NCBI GenBank assembly: GCA_013416395.1
Contig: JACCEP010000004.1
Span: forward strand, 1 to 64,000
Reading direction: 5' to 3'
Source: Alcaligenaceae bacterium
Lineage (GTDB): Bacteria; Pseudomonadota; Gammaproteobacteria; Burkholderiales; Burkholderiaceae_B
Length of the DNA stretch: 64,000 nt
Position 1 is the first letter of the stretch; every line of letters starts with the position of its first letter. Of this stretch, positions 1 to 9,544 are shown piece by piece. The notes beneath the pieces were generated by a model, which saw only the letters and a list, made by a program, of their open reading frames with translations, was not told the origin of the DNA and ran no database searches. Position numbers and translations under genes: made by a program.

Positions 1-304
1 ATTCAACCTTCTGGGCACGTTCGCCCTGGTTGATATGCAGCTCTTCCAGCTCAAGCTGCAGTTGGTCGATTTGATGGATGAGCTTCTCGGACTTCTGGCC
101 GAACAGCATGCGACGCAACTTATCGAGCAACAAGGAGAGGCGAACGATCTCTTGTTTGTCGTCATGCTTTTGCTGGTGCAGCGCATCGCGCTCCTGGCGC
201 CAGGCCTGATTTTCTTCTTTTAGCGCGGCGATCTGCGCCCCTTGCGCCGACAGCAATGCCTTTAAAGCGTCAATGTTATCGGGAAGTTGGGCGCGTTTGA
301 GCAT
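1..304 (-). CDS. tnpC: IS66 transposase TnpC, N-terminal part (cut by window edge)
   Basis: The visible 101 codons start with MLKRAQLPDNIDALKALL and run through a glutamine- and glutamate-rich coiled coil into the RRMLFGQKSEKL segment typical of the IS66 TnpC N-terminus (leucine zipper plus zinc-finger-like region). TnpC is the DDE transposase that cuts and joins the element; its catalytic domain lies outside the window. The ATG at 302-304 sits directly after a strong inverted repeat (306-329), and no ordinary Shine-Dalgarno is seen between them. There is no frameshift in the visible part, so the element could be intact. Confidence 0.9.
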   Translation of the reverse strand, partial: MLKRAQLPDNIDALKALLSAQGAQIAALKEENQAWRQERDALHQQKHDDKQEIVRLSLLLDKLRRMLFGQKSEKLIHQIDQLQLELEELHINQGERAQKVE

Positions 305-305
305 A

Positions 306-329
306 GCTGTTATTTTACCAAATAACAGC
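306..329 (-). repeat. Inverted repeat immediately before tnpC
   Basis: Perfect 10-bp arms (GCTGTTATTT and AAATAACAGC) separated by 4 nt end one base before the tnpC start codon. In the tnpC mRNA this would be a hairpin lying where the ribosome must bind. It may limit TnpC translation or be a protein-binding site; the arms are seen directly, the role is inferred. Confidence 0.6.
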
Positions 330-349
330 CTTTAACGGTCTACAATGAA

Positions 350-394
350 GCACTGGAATGCTAATAAATACGCCACTCTTGGGGCATTTAGTGC
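350..394. repeat. Imperfect inverted repeat between tnpB and tnpC
   Basis: GCACTGGAATGC at 350-361 and GCATTTAGTGC at 384-394 can pair with one bulge or mismatch. The repeat lies just downstream of the tnpB stop on the minus strand and could form a hairpin in the tnpB-tnpC intergenic mRNA. No T-run follows, so a terminator is not claimed. Confidence 0.35.
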
Positions 395-398
395 TCAC

Positions 399-743
399 CT
401 AAACCTGGGTCGGCCTATGTGTGCGAGCAGGCCGTCGCCAGTCGATTCCTTCGAGCAACATCGATAGCTGCGCGGGTGTTAAGTGCACCGAACCCGACTG
501 GGCACTGGGCCACACGAAGTGGCCATGCTCCAGGCGCTTTGCCAACAAACACATGCCGTCGCCACTCCACCAGAGCACCTTCAGGCGATCACCCTTGCGA
601 CCACGAAACACGAATACATGACCACTGAAAGGGTCTTCGAGAAGCGTGGCTTGCACCGTCGTCGCCAGTCCATCAAAGCCACGACGCATATCAGTAGCAC
701 CAGCGGCCAGCCATACGCGTGTCCCCGCCGGCAAACCGATCAT
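399..743 (-). CDS. tnpB: IS66 accessory protein TnpB
   Basis: A 114-residue protein of the usual IS66 Orf2/TnpB length. It has the hallmark segments [28 protein letters not shown] and [11 protein letters not shown]. TnpB is required for transposition of many IS66 elements, but its biochemical role is unknown. The start codon overlaps the tnpA stop (ATGA), so the two are probably translationally coupled. Intact in this copy. Confidence 0.93.
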   Translation of the reverse strand: MIGLPAGTRVWLAAGATDMRRGFDGLATTVQATLLEDPFSGHVFVFRGRKGDRLKVLWWSGDGMCLLAKRLEHGHFVWPSAQSGSVHLTPAQLSMLLEGIDWRRPARTHRPTQV

Positions 744-1135
744 AGCCGCAGTGCGTCGATGACGCAGCGTAGCGTGGTCTGGTCTGGTGCGCCGCGAATG
801 ACAACACGCGCGGCGCTAAACATCAGCTCAATATCGCCTGCAGTGGCGTCATCCTGCCCACCAACGGCCTGCGCCGGTGAATTGTGCAGCGCCTGAGCCG
901 CTTGAATTTGCACAGGCAATAGGATGGGCTCTTGCGTGGCCACCTCGAAGTCGCCGCGCCGATATTGCCAGCGCCAATTGTGCAGTTGGTTGGCATTGAT
1001 ACCGTGGGCCCGTGCGACCCGCGCAATCGATGCGCCGCTCACCATCGATTCTTGCACGACCTGGCGCTTGTACTCGACCGGGTAGCGACGCCGAGAGGTC
1101 TCTGTGGAACTCACTGAAGAAAGAAAGTCGCTCAT
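740..1135 (-). CDS. tnpA: IS66 accessory protein TnpA (helix-turn-helix)
   Basis: Orf1/TnpA of IS66: an N-terminal helix-turn-helix of the transposase-8 / IS3 OrfA type ([19 protein letters not shown], then [20 protein letters not shown]), followed by a variable linker and a C-terminal conserved end. It probably binds the element's ends. The start MSDFLSS at 1135 is preferred over an upstream in-frame ATG at 1156, because family members begin shortly before the helix-turn-helix. The last codons overlap tnpB. Confidence 0.88.
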   Translation of the reverse strand: MSDFLSSVSSTETSRRRYPVEYKRQVVQESMVSGASIARVARAHGINANQLHNWRWQYRRGDFEVATQEPILLPVQIQAAQALHNSPAQAVGGQDDATAGDIELMFSAARVVIRGAPDQTTLRCVIDALRL

Positions 1136-1260
1136 TGAAATACGTGTCCATCTCACAAAATTTACGTGGACGCTTATCTTGACGAAAATTCGCTGAGATT
1201 TCTAGACGGTACTGGGCGGACTCTTACTAGTCAATCCTCTCCTTGCCGCATTGAAATTCG

Positions 1261-2007
1261 GTGCATACCGATATAATCGAACCGACTTTTATTGGGGATG
1301 CGCAAGCGCTGGATATGGCTAGAGAAAAAGATGAGCTCACAGCCCGCACAATGGCGGCGTTGGTCAGGTTGATCGAGCAGAGGAACTATATCCCCGGTGA
1401 GCGGCTTCCGTCGGAGAGAGAACTGGCTGAGCGGTTCGGAGTGGGTAGAGGAGTGGTTCGCGAAGTGTTGTCAGTTTTGGAGGGGCTGCGATATTTAGAG
1501 CGACGACCGAATTCCGGTATTTACCTGAACGTCGCACCCGAACGCATCAGTCTCGAAATGCTTACTTTGTTTTCTGAACTGGACCTCACTCTTTCTTCAC
1601 AGAGGCTGGCTGAAACCATAGAGGTGCGTCGCATCATTGAGGTGCAGGCGGCCGGCATGGCCGCACAGCGCCGAACGGATGAGGATATTGCTAGTATCGG
1701 CTTGATAGTAGAGCGCTTTGATTACGGGATCAATAACCCGACGGAATCAGTGGCTAATTTGGACTATGAGTTTCATATGGCGATTTTTCGCGCTGCTCAC
1801 AACCTCGTCCTGATGCAACTCGTTAACCCCTTCTACATAATGTCGGAAAGCCGTCGTCTCTCGTTTTTCAAAGATAAAGAAAGAAGTCGTGCCTCCAACG
1901 CTCAGCACAAACTGATTTTCTCAGCATTGGTAGATCGAGACGTCCAGCGTGCGCAAGACCTCATGGGCGAACACATTGGACGGGTGGAGCGCCTTTACGG
2001 CTTGTAG
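1261..2007 (+). CDS. GntR-family regulator, FadR subfamily (FCD domain)
   Basis: Has an N-terminal winged helix with the GntR signature (PGERLPSERELAERFGVGRG, then VVREVLSVLEGLRYLERR) and a C-terminal all-helical FCD ligand/metal-binding domain. Such regulators sense small carboxylates or sugar acids and usually repress nearby catabolic genes. The frame opens with GTG at 1261; ATG at 1315 (MAREKDELT), 18 codons later, is an equally plausible start. No catabolic partner is adjacent: an IS66 element lies upstream and a type I restriction locus downstream. It may have been separated from its target operon by rearrangement. Its effector cannot be predicted. Confidence 0.85.
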   Translation: MHTDIIEPTFIGDAQALDMAREKDELTARTMAALVRLIEQRNYIPGERLPSERELAERFGVGRGVVREVLSVLEGLRYLERRPNSGIYLNVAPERISLEMLTLFSELDLTLSSQRLAETIEVRRIIEVQAAGMAAQRRTDEDIASIGLIVERFDYGINNPTESVANLDYEFHMAIFRAAHNLVLMQLVNPFYIMSESRRLSFFKDKERSRASNAQHKLIFSALVDRDVQRAQDLMGEHIGRVERLYGL

Positions 2008-2057
2008 GATAATTTTGTCATAGGTTAAGCTACAACTACCTTGTAAGGAGTTGTAGC

Positions 2058-4034
2058 TTGAACGCAGAAAAATACTCGCAGTTGGCCTCTTTTATCTGGG
2101 CTGTGGCCGATTTACTTCGGGGTGACTTCAAGCAGTCTCAGTATGGGCGCATTATTTTGCCGTTTACCCTGCTGCGCCGCATGGAATGTGTGCTGGCACC
2201 AACCAAAGACGCGGTATTACAGACAGCCCGCGAGCACCAGAACAAGCCAGACGCCGTCAGAGAAAAGCTTTTGCTGCGGGCGTCTGGCCAGCAGTTTTTT
2301 AATGCCTCGCCACTGACCCTGGCCACCTTGTCAGATACGCAAACCAGCGATGACCTGATGAGCTACGTGCAGTCATTTAGCGCAGATGGCCGCGAGGTGT
2401 TTGATCATTTTCATTTTGAAGATTTTGTGCAGCAACTGGCGTCGGCCGATTTGCTGTACCAGGTCGTTCAGCGCTTTGCTTCGATAGATTTGAGCCCGGG
2501 TTCGTTAAGCAATTTTGGTATGGGCGTGATTTTTGAAGAATTGATCCGAAAGTTTGCAGAAAGCTCAAACGAAACTGCCGGCGAGCACTTTACACCCCGA
2601 GATATCGTGCACTTGACGACCTCGTTGGTCATGACAGGCCAAGATGCTCAGCTTAAGCCCAACAGCATTGTCACCATTTATGACCCAACGGCTGGCACAG
2701 GCGGGTTTTTGTCAGAAGGCGATGCTTACATTCAACACATCAGCGAGAAGGTTACGGTATCGCTGTTTGGGCAGGAGCTAAACCCTGAGTCCTACGCAAT
2801 CTGCAAGGCAGACATGCTGATTAAAGGGCAGGAAGTCGGCAATATAAAGCTGGGCAATACCCTGTCTGACGACCAACTGGCCGGGGGCACCTTTAACTTC
2901 ATGTTGAGCAACCCGCCCTTTGGTGTTGAGTGGAAAAAGGTGCAAAAGCAGGTTAGCGAGGAACATACACTGCGCGGCTTTGACGGGCGTTTTGGCCCGG
3001 GCCTGCCCAGGGTGTCAGATGGCTCACTGCTGTTTCTGCTTCACCTGGTCAGCAAAATGAAAGACCCGCGCGAGGGTGGATCACGCATCGGCATTATTTT
3101 GAACGGATCGCCCTTGTTTACAGGTGGTGCGGGTAGCGGAGAGTCTGAGATCCGGCGTTACCTGCTTCAAAATGATCTGGTAGAAGCCATTGTGGCGCTA
3201 CCCACCGACATGTTCTACAACACTGGCATCGCCACCTACGTCTGGATACTGGGTAATAACAAGCCTGCCCAACGCAAGGGCAAAGTGCAGTTAATCGACG
3301 GCACACAGCATTTCAGCAAAATGCGTAAATCGCTGGGTAGCAAGCGCCAATACATTACTGATGAGCAGATTAACGATCTGGTACGGCTGTATGGCAAGTT
3401 TGAAGAAACACCCCAAAGCAAACTGTTTGCCAACGAGGCATTTGGTTATCGGCGCATTACCGTCGAGCGCCCGCTGCGTTTGTCGTTTCAGGTTACCGAG
3501 ACACGCATCCAGGCAGTGCTTGAAGAAAAATCCATACAGAAGCTTGACGATGAGGCGCGAGATCGCCTCGTTCAGGCCCTGCAGTCCATGGATGGCGCTG
3601 TCGTTTACAAGAACCGGGAAAAGTTTCGTAAAGCACTGAAGCAAGCACTGAGTGCTTATGACGCACCGTCTGGCACGGCAGAAACCAAAGCCTTACTCAA
3701 TGCGCTAAGCGAGCGGGGTGCCGAAGCCGATATCTGCATGAACAAAGGGCAGCCTGAGGCAGATGCTGGACTGCGAGATTATGAGAACGTGCCGCTAAGC
3801 GAATCGGTCTATGACTACTTTGAGCGGGAAGTAAAACCCCATGTACCCGATGCATGGATAGACGAGTCAAAAGTAGATACCCAGGATGGCGAAGTCGGCG
3901 TGGTGGGCTATGAGATTCCATTTAACCGGCATTTTTATGTGTTCACGCCGCCACGGCCGCTGGAAGAAATCGATCGCGACCTGAAAGCTTGCACCGACAA
4001 GATCAAGCAGATGATTGAGGCGTTGTCGGCATGA
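2058..4034 (+). CDS. hsdM: Type I restriction-modification DNA methyltransferase subunit HsdM
   Basis: 658 residues. An N-terminal HsdM helical domain ([22 protein letters not shown]) is followed by an N6-adenine methyltransferase domain. The AdoMet-binding motif is DPTAGTGGF near residue 209 and the catalytic motif IV is NPPFG near residue 285. With HsdS it methylates adenine in a bipartite target, and with HsdR it forms the restriction complex. The TTG start at 2058 is supported by AAGGAG at 2045-2050, seven bases upstream. The last codons overlap hsdS (ATGA), so expression is coupled. The C-terminal region beyond about 480 is longer than in the smallest HsdM proteins, as in other proteins of this subtype. 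Confidence 0.96.
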   Translation: MNAEKYSQLASFIWAVADLLRGDFKQSQYGRIILPFTLLRRMECVLAPTKDAVLQTAREHQNKPDAVREKLLLRASGQQFFNASPLTLATLSDTQTSDDLMSYVQSFSADGREVFDHFHFEDFVQQLASADLLYQVVQRFASIDLSPGSLSNFGMGVIFEELIRKFAESSNETAGEHFTPRDIVHLTTSLVMTGQDAQLKPNSIVTIYDPTAGTGGFLSEGDAYIQHISEKVTVSLFGQELNPESYAICKADMLIKGQEVGNIKLGNTLSDDQLAGGTFNFMLSNPPFGVEWKKVQKQVSEEHTLRGFDGRFGPGLPRVSDGSLLFLLHLVSKMKDPREGGSRIGIILNGSPLFTGGAGSGESEIRRYLLQNDLVEAIVALPTDMFYNTGIATYVWILGNNKPAQRKGKVQLIDGTQHFSKMRKSLGSKRQYITDEQINDLVRLYGKFEETPQSKLFANEAFGYRRITVERPLRLSFQVTETRIQAVLEEKSIQKLDDEARDRLVQALQSMDGAVVYKNREKFRKALKQALSAYDAPSGTAETKALLNALSERGAEADICMNKGQPEADAGLRDYENVPLSESVYDYFEREVKPHVPDAWIDESKVDTQDGEVGVVGYEIPFNRHFYVFTPPRPLEEIDRDLKACTDKIKQMIEALSA

Positions 4035-5356
4035 GCTTTCCGAAATATCCAGCGTATAAGGATTCTGGTGTTGAGTGGTTGGGGGAGGTGCCGGATCACT
4101 GGATGATAGGTCGACTTAAGAACGTCGCTAAGATCAGAAGTGGGCAGGATTACAAAGACGTAGAAACAGAAGATAAAGAAGCAATCCCTGTTATAGGATC
4201 TGGTGGACCCTTTGCCTTTGCAACAGACTATTTGTTTGATGGCGAATCAGTACTGTTGGGCAGGAAGGGCACTATTGATAAGCCTTTGTATATAAATGGG
4301 AAATTTTGGACAGTTGATACCATGTTTTATACGGAGATCAGCAGCCAATCCATTCCGAGGTTTGTTTATTATCTAGCGTCAGTAATTCCGTTTTCATACT
4401 ACTCGACAAGCACGGCATTGCCGAGTATGAGCCAGTTTGATTTAAGCAATCATTGCGTGGTTATCCCAAGACGATTAGAACAATCAAAGATTGCTAATTT
4501 TCTCGACCACGAAACCGCCAAAATCGATGTCCTAATCGAAGAGCAGCAACGCCTGATCGAACTCCTAAAGGAAAAGCGCCAGGCGGTGATTTCGCTGGCC
4601 GTGACCAAAGGTCTGGATCCAAGCGTTCCAATGAAAAATTCTGGGGTGGAGTGGCTGGGGGAAGTGCCGGCACATTGGGATGTGAAGAAGGTGAAGTACG
4701 GTGTCGGTATTACTGGTGGGTTTGCTTTCCAGTCATCAGATTTTATTGATGAGGGAATTTTGCTGATTAAAATTGGAAATTTATATGAAAATAAGTTCCA
4801 GCCTGATCGACAGCCTACGTATTTGCATTCATCATTTTTGGCTAGCCATAGTGATTGGGTAGTATCTGGTGGGGATTTATTGATTTCTCTTACAGGGACC
4901 CTAGGGAAACAAGACTATGGATTTGCAATCTTAATGGAGGGGGGGGAGAGATATCTTTTGAATCAACGGGTGGCGAAGGTAGTGGCTCATAGCTTGTTCA
5001 ATAACCTTTTTTTAAAGTTCGTTTTGCAAGGTGAAAGCTACCTTAATCGGCTTTATTCACTCCCAGAAGGAACCAAACAAGCAAACCTTAGTAATGATGA
5101 TGTTGTTGGAATTGAAGTGGGCGTACCGCCTCTTAAAGAGCAAAAGGACATTGCCGATTTTCTTCACGTTGAGTCGTCCAAAATTGCTACTATGATTGTC
5201 ACTGCAGAGTTTGGAGTTGCTCTTTTAAACGAGCGCCGCTCCGCCCTAATCTCCGCCGCCGTCACCGGCAAAATCGACGTCCGTGGCTGGCAACCTGCTA
5301 ACCCGCCATCGCAAGAATTAAATCAAGAAAACAAACCCTGCCTGGAGGGCTTATGA
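4031..5356 (+). CDS. hsdS: Type I restriction-modification specificity subunit HsdS
   Basis: 441 residues with two target-recognition domains, each led by the repeated boundary [13 protein letters not shown] (residues about 11-24 and 204-217). Each is followed by a conserved coiled-coil spacer ([22 protein letters not shown] and its counterpart [12 protein letters not shown]...[21 protein letters not shown]). HsdS chooses the DNA sequence that HsdM methylates and HsdR restricts. The recognition domains are visibly more AT-rich than hsdM and hsdR, as expected for exchangeable modules. A run of eight G at 4939-4946 in the second domain is a possible slippage site. The start overlaps the end of hsdM, and the stop overlaps a short downstream remnant. 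Confidence 0.95.
   Translation: MSFPKYPAYKDSGVEWLGEVPDHWMIGRLKNVAKIRSGQDYKDVETEDKEAIPVIGSGGPFAFATDYLFDGESVLLGRKGTIDKPLYINGKFWTVDTMFYTEISSQSIPRFVYYLASVIPFSYYSTSTALPSMSQFDLSNHCVVIPRRLEQSKIANFLDHETAKIDVLIEEQQRLIELLKEKRQAVISLAVTKGLDPSVPMKNSGVEWLGEVPAHWDVKKVKYGVGITGGFAFQSSDFIDEGILLIKIGNLYENKFQPDRQPTYLHSSFLASHSDWVVSGGDLLISLTGTLGKQDYGFAILMEGGERYLLNQRVAKVVAHSLFNNLFLKFVLQGESYLNRLYSLPEGTKQANLSNDDVVGIEVGVPPLKEQKDIADFLHVESSKIATMIVTAEFGVALLNERRSALISAAVTGKIDVRGWQPANPPSQELNQENKPCLEGL
4939..4946 (+). repeat. G8 homopolymer inside hsdS
   Basis: Eight consecutive G residues span codons 303-306 of hsdS, in the second target-recognition domain. Reading the shifted frames by eye, gain of one G meets TAG about 16 codons after the tract, and loss of one G meets TGA within five codons. 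Either slip would leave a protein with only the first recognition domain. This is a candidate phase-variation tract. Confidence 0.7.
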
Positions 5357-5433
5357 GCCAACGACGAAGCCTGCGTCTGTTCCTGATGGTTGGTTCCCCC
5401 GAAGCTAAACACCACGCATCAAAAGCCCGGTAG
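5353..5433 (+). pseudogene. Remnant of a GIY-YIG nuclease gene (N-terminus only)
   Basis: A 26-codon frame opens with ATG overlapping the hsdS stop (ATGA) and is preceded by GGAGGG five bases upstream, so it is well placed for translation. Its first 16 residues ([16 protein letters not shown]) resemble, from memory, the start of the GIY-YIG nuclease family proteins often encoded between hsdS and hsdR in type I loci (MSxGRSLRLFLVDGTP type). After that the similarity ends and TAG follows. I read it as what is left after a deletion. It could alternatively be a translated coupling peptide for hsdR. Confidence 0.55.
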
Positions 5434-5447
5434 CCAGAGGAGCGGTT

Positions 5448-8400
5448 GTGGAGAAGAGTAAAGAAGCAGTATTCCAACAAGACATCGTCAAGGCCTTGGA
5501 AGCGCAAGGCTGGCTGGTGGGTACGTCGTCTGGCTACGACCGCGTTAACGCCGTCTATACCGAGGACTTGTTGGCCTATTTTCAGACTGCCTACCCTGAT
5601 CGCTGGGAGAAGTTCAGTAAAAATAATCCACACGATCCCGTAAAAATTCTTGTCCAGAAAACCGTCCGCGCCCTGGAGCAGGAAGGCACGTTAGACGTTT
5701 TGCGCCATGGCTATAAAGTACCCGGCGTCAAAATCGACTTGTGTAGTTTCAGGCCTGACCATGGCATGAACCCAGAAGCATTGGCGCGTTACGGTGCCAA
5801 CCGCCTGCGTGTGGTGCCTGAGCTTTCTTATTCTCCGCATGCGCGCGAGGGCGACTACAACCCCAGGCTGGATCTGGCGTTGTTTGTAAACGGTATCCCG
5901 GTGGCTACGCTGGAGCTTAAAAGTGAGTTCAAACAGTCAGTAGAAAACGCCAAACGTCAGTATCGCAGAGACAGGCCGGTCAAAGACCCGCTTACGCGCA
6001 AACCCGAGCCCCTGTTGACCTTTAAGCGGGGCGCCTTGGTGCACTTTGCTGTTAGCCAATATGAAGTGGCCATGACCACCAGGCTGGCTGGGGATGATAC
6101 GTACTTCTTGCCTTTTAATCTGGGTAACGAAGAAGGCGGTGCCGGCAACCCCACGCCACCCAATGCGCATACCTACGCTACTGCCTATTTATGGGAACGG
6201 CTTTTTCAAAAAGACGCTTGGCTGAAGGTGCTGGCCCGTTTTCTTCATCTGCAAAAAACCAAGGCTGAAGACTTCCACGGCAAGCTCAGTGTGCGCGAAT
6301 CGTTGATCTTTCCGCGTTATCACCAGTGGGATGTGGTGAACCAACTGATTACTGCCACCCGTGAAGAAGGTGTGGGTCGCCGATACCTTGTTCAACACAG
6401 TGCAGGGTCAGGTAAATCAAACTCCATTGCCTGGGCAGCCCATCAGTTGGCGTCGCTTTATGATGACGCAGGGCAACGACTATTTAATTCTATTATTGTC
6501 GTGACGGACCGCACCGTGCTGGATGCACAGTTGCAGAACACCATTTATCAGTTCGAGCATGCGCAGGGTGTGGTCAAGCCGATTTCCAACGATATTGGCA
6601 GCCAAAGTAAATCTGAGCAGTTGGCGCAAGCGCTGGCCGATCAGACCCGCATTATCATTGTGACCATACAAACGTTTCCGGCGCTCTTTGATGCGCTGGA
6701 TAAATACCCCAAGCTTGCCAGTGGGCGTTATGCCGTCATTGCAGATGAGGCGCACTCGTCGCAGACGGGGTCATCGGCGAACAAGCTTAAGGCGATTTTG
6801 GGTAGCGAGCGCCCTGACGCCGAAGAGGTCAGCGCCGAAGAGATGCTGGATGCAGCCGTGTCGGCACGCAGACCAAACGACAGAATCAGTTATTACGCCT
6901 TTACGGCAACCCCCAAAGCGAAAACCCTGGAGTTGTTCGGCCGCCCACCAGATCCGACCATGGCGCCGAGTGCTGACAACAAGCCCGAGGCTTTTCATGT
7001 GTATTCCATGCGCCAGGCGATTGAAGAAGGTTTTATTCTGGACGTGCTGCAAAACTACACCACCTACAGCACCGCCTGGAAGCTTGCGCATGCCGATGGC
7101 GTTGATGATGAGGTTGATACCAAGAAGGCCCGCACCAAGCTCGCGCGCTGGGTAAAGCTACACCCATACAACATCAGCCAGCGGGTAGAGATTATCGTTG
7201 AGCATTTTCGCAGCCATGTTCGCCATTTGCTTGATGGCCAGGCCAAGGCCATGGTGGTGACCGGCAGCCGGCAAGAGGCCGTGCGCTATCAGCTGGCCAT
7301 GCTTACCTACGTTAATGAACAGGGCTATCAAGATGTGCACCCGCTTGTTGCTTTCTCAGGCACCGTGCTGCCCGATGATGTCATCCCGGAAGAGGTCAGT
7401 GAAACAAGTTCGCTGTTAAATGCAGGTTTGAATGGCCGCGATCTGGCAAAAGCATTCGATACGCAAGACTTTAATGTGATGATCGCCGCCAATAAGTATC
7501 AGACCGGCTTTGATCAGCCCAAGCTGTGCGCTATGTACGTGGACAAAAAGCTGCATGGTGTGGACTGCGTACAGACCCTGTCTCGGCTGAACCGAATATT
7601 TCCAGGCAAAGAAACGTTTATTCTGGATTTCTTCAACGACGCGCAAGATATTTTGAGCTCGTTTTTGCCCTACTACAACAAGGCCGAGCTGGCCGACGTG
7701 TCAGACCCGCAAATTGTTTACGACCTGCAGAAAAAGCTTGATGAAGAGCATATTTATTATTGGGAAGAAGTCGTATCTTTCGCGACGGCGTTCTTTGACC
7801 CTAAAGCGGCGGCGTCCAAGCTAAGTTACTTTTGCCTGCCCGCCAAAGAGCGCTTTGCCAAGCGCTACGCCTTTGCCGTTGATGCGCGAAACACAGCCAA
7901 GCAAGCCGAGCGTGTTGCCCGAAATCAGGGCGATAAGGTTGGCCTGCAGAAAGCCGAACATACGTTGAAAGAGGCAGGTGAAGCGGTCGACAAGCTGGAC
8001 CTGTTCAAAAAGAACTTAAAGAGCTTCGTCAAACTGTATGAGTTTTTATCCCAGATCGTCGATTATGAAGATCGCGAACTGGAGCAGCTAAATGTCTATG
8101 CCAAGCATCTGCACCCCTTGTTGCAAACCAGCCGCCTGGATGACGAAAACGTGGATGTGTCAGAACTGGCGCTTACCCACTATCGGCTGACCAAACGCGC
8201 CGAGCATGAGTTGAAACTGAGCGAGGGTGGTGAAGAATATGGGCTTAAGCCGGGCAGCGATGTAGGTACTGGCAAGCCCCATGATCCAGAAAAGAAAAGG
8301 CTTTCAGAAATTATTGACGCGCTGAACGAACTGTTCGGCGCAGAGATCAGCGACGAGGATCAGCTGCATTTTGCCAACGGCGTGGCATCCCGCATTAGCC

Positions 8401-8648
8401 GCGACGAAGAAGTCATGGCTCAGGTTAATAGCCACAGCCCCGAACAGGTTATGCACGGGGTGTTTCCAAAGCGCCTTGAGGATATTGTTCTAGACGCCAT
8501 GACAGACAATGAAAAAATGGCCATGGAGATTCTGGGTAATGAAAACAAAGCGCGAGGCTTTGCCTTTGCGATATTGCGGTTGTTGATGGGGGACGGGAAG
8601 AGCGAGATGGCGACCAGAGCAGGGGGGAGGGCGTCGTCTGTTGGATGA
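5448..8648 (+). CDS. hsdR: Type I restriction endonuclease subunit HsdR
   Basis: 1066 residues, full length for the family. An N-terminal nuclease domain (RLDLALFVNGIPVATLELKS, with the D...ExK pattern) precedes a superfamily 2 motor: Walker A SAGSGKS at 318-324, DEAHSS at 433-438 and FTATPK at 485-490. The second RecA fold contains KYQTGFDQPKLCAMYVDK and the LSRLNR motif. A helical C-terminal domain docks on HsdM. HsdR translocates and cleaves unmethylated DNA. The GTG start at 5448 has AGAGGAG five bases upstream. The gene is intact and closes the hsdM-hsdS-hsdR operon. The last residues are a low-complexity glycine/serine tail. Confidence 0.96.
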   Translation: MEKSKEAVFQQDIVKALEAQGWLVGTSSGYDRVNAVYTEDLLAYFQTAYPDRWEKFSKNNPHDPVKILVQKTVRALEQEGTLDVLRHGYKVPGVKIDLCSFRPDHGMNPEALARYGANRLRVVPELSYSPHAREGDYNPRLDLALFVNGIPVATLELKSEFKQSVENAKRQYRRDRPVKDPLTRKPEPLLTFKRGALVHFAVSQYEVAMTTRLAGDDTYFLPFNLGNEEGGAGNPTPPNAHTYATAYLWERLFQKDAWLKVLARFLHLQKTKAEDFHGKLSVRESLIFPRYHQWDVVNQLITATREEGVGRRYLVQHSAGSGKSNSIAWAAHQLASLYDDAGQRLFNSIIVVTDRTVLDAQLQNTIYQFEHAQGVVKPISNDIGSQSKSEQLAQALADQTRIIIVTIQTFPALFDALDKYPKLASGRYAVIADEAHSSQTGSSANKLKAILGSERPDAEEVSAEEMLDAAVSARRPNDRISYYAFTATPKAKTLELFGRPPDPTMAPSADNKPEAFHVYSMRQAIEEGFILDVLQNYTTYSTAWKLAHADGVDDEVDTKKARTKLARWVKLHPYNISQRVEIIVEHFRSHVRHLLDGQAKAMVVTGSRQEAVRYQLAMLTYVNEQGYQDVHPLVAFSGTVLPDDVIPEEVSETSSLLNAGLNGRDLAKAFDTQDFNVMIAANKYQTGFDQPKLCAMYVDKKLHGVDCVQTLSRLNRIFPGKETFILDFFNDAQDILSSFLPYYNKAELADVSDPQIVYDLQKKLDEEHIYYWEEVVSFATAFFDPKAAASKLSYFCLPAKERFAKRYAFAVDARNTAKQAERVARNQGDKVGLQKAEHTLKEAGEAVDKLDLFKKNLKSFVKLYEFLSQIVDYEDRELEQLNVYAKHLHPLLQTSRLDDENVDVSELALTHYRLTKRAEHELKLSEGGEEYGLKPGSDVGTGKPHDPEKKRLSEIIDALNELFGAEISDEDQLHFANGVASRISRDEEVMAQVNSHSPEQVMHGVFPKRLEDIVLDAMTDNEKMAMEILGNENKARGFAFAILRLLMGDGKSEMATRAGGRASSVG

Positions 8649-8768
8649 GGTGGTTGCTGTTGTGACAAGGTGCCGTCATTACCGACTAGCGCGAAGTGGC
8701 AGAGCGCAGAGCGCAACAATCCCGACGTCGACAGTTGGTCAACGTCGTTTTAGGCATCAAATACTAAT

Positions 8769-9344
8769 CTAGCGAGCTGCCGTCCAGCTTTCGGAGAACG
8801 CCAGCGCACACGTGCTGAACGGTCGTCCATCGCGTTGCGTGGCGAATGCTTGCCCGTCCGCCTGCACCCCATTGTGTGTTAACCGTGCGCCGAGCGCTGG
8901 AATGAGGAGTGTGCACACCCCATAGGGCCGTCCTGGCGTTTCATTGGGCTGGGTGTGGACGAGCAGTGGGTCGCCCATATCGTGCCAGGTCAGCGCGATC
9001 TCTTCGTCGTGGGTAATTAGCGTTTCGGTCCAGAAGTCGCGCACGTCGCCGGAACGGGAGAAATCTGCATCGATCACCGGGATCGTTGTGTCGGCGGTTT
9101 CAGTATTGAGCATACCTTGGACGGTGGTTTGCAACCAGCGTGCCATTGCGATGTTATCCGAGTAAATACGCCAACGGCCCTTTGTGAACTCGCTCTTAAC
9201 GTACAGCACGTGGCCGGGCCCACCGGGGCTAAGGGCGATGCGCCAGAAGCTGGCGTTCGTGGTGATTGGGCCGCCGTCAGTAATGCTCAGGCGGATGAAC
9301 GGGTTTTCCCCGGTCAAGATGACGCGGTTGGGATCAATCGACAT
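8769..9344 (-). CDS. Conserved-looking hypothetical protein
   Basis: 191 residues beginning MSIDPNRVILTGENPF. The start at 9344 is chosen because GGAGGAGG lies seven bases upstream; a longer reading from 9386 adds only a low-complexity stretch. I do not recognise the family. There is no signal peptide or membrane segment and no cysteine cluster. The protein is rich in beta-type segments (SFWRIALSPGGPGHVLYVKS, RWRIYSDNIAMARWLQ, DEEIALTWHDMGDP), suggesting a compact soluble beta-sandwich or lipocalin-like fold. It stands alone between hsdR and the divergent methyltransferase gene. Codon use matches its neighbours, so it is probably a real gene. Confidence 0.75.
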   Translation of the reverse strand: MSIDPNRVILTGENPFIRLSITDGGPITTNASFWRIALSPGGPGHVLYVKSEFTKGRWRIYSDNIAMARWLQTTVQGMLNTETADTTIPVIDADFSRSGDVRDFWTETLITHDEEIALTWHDMGDPLLVHTQPNETPGRPYGVCTLLIPALGARLTHNGVQADGQAFATQRDGRPFSTCALAFSESWTAAR

Positions 9345-9544
9345 GTTGGAGCCTCCTCCAGACTGGCCACGAGTGGTAGCCTGCACAGTAGAGAGTTTAG
9401 TCCAATGCCATCAGGTTTCTAGACCTTAGTTTTTTTGCCGAGAAAGCGCGTTCGAATGTGCCACTATTTCCTTCTAGCCATTTGCAATCATGAGTTAGCA
9501 GAATTACGCTTGATTGAACCCGTGCACACCACAAAGGAAACCCC

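Larger units (their letters stand above)
1..1178 (-). mobile_element. IS66-family insertion sequence, right-hand part
   Basis: Three minus-strand genes in the classic IS66 order tnpA-tnpB-tnpC, with tnpA and tnpB overlapping by 4 nt. The element continues beyond the left window edge, so its far end and any 8-bp target duplication cannot be seen. The tnpA-side end is placed near 1178, where the minus strand reads AAGCGTCCACGTAAA close to the junction, similar to the GTAAGCG-type ends of IS66 elements. The exact end is an estimate. Confidence 0.85.
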
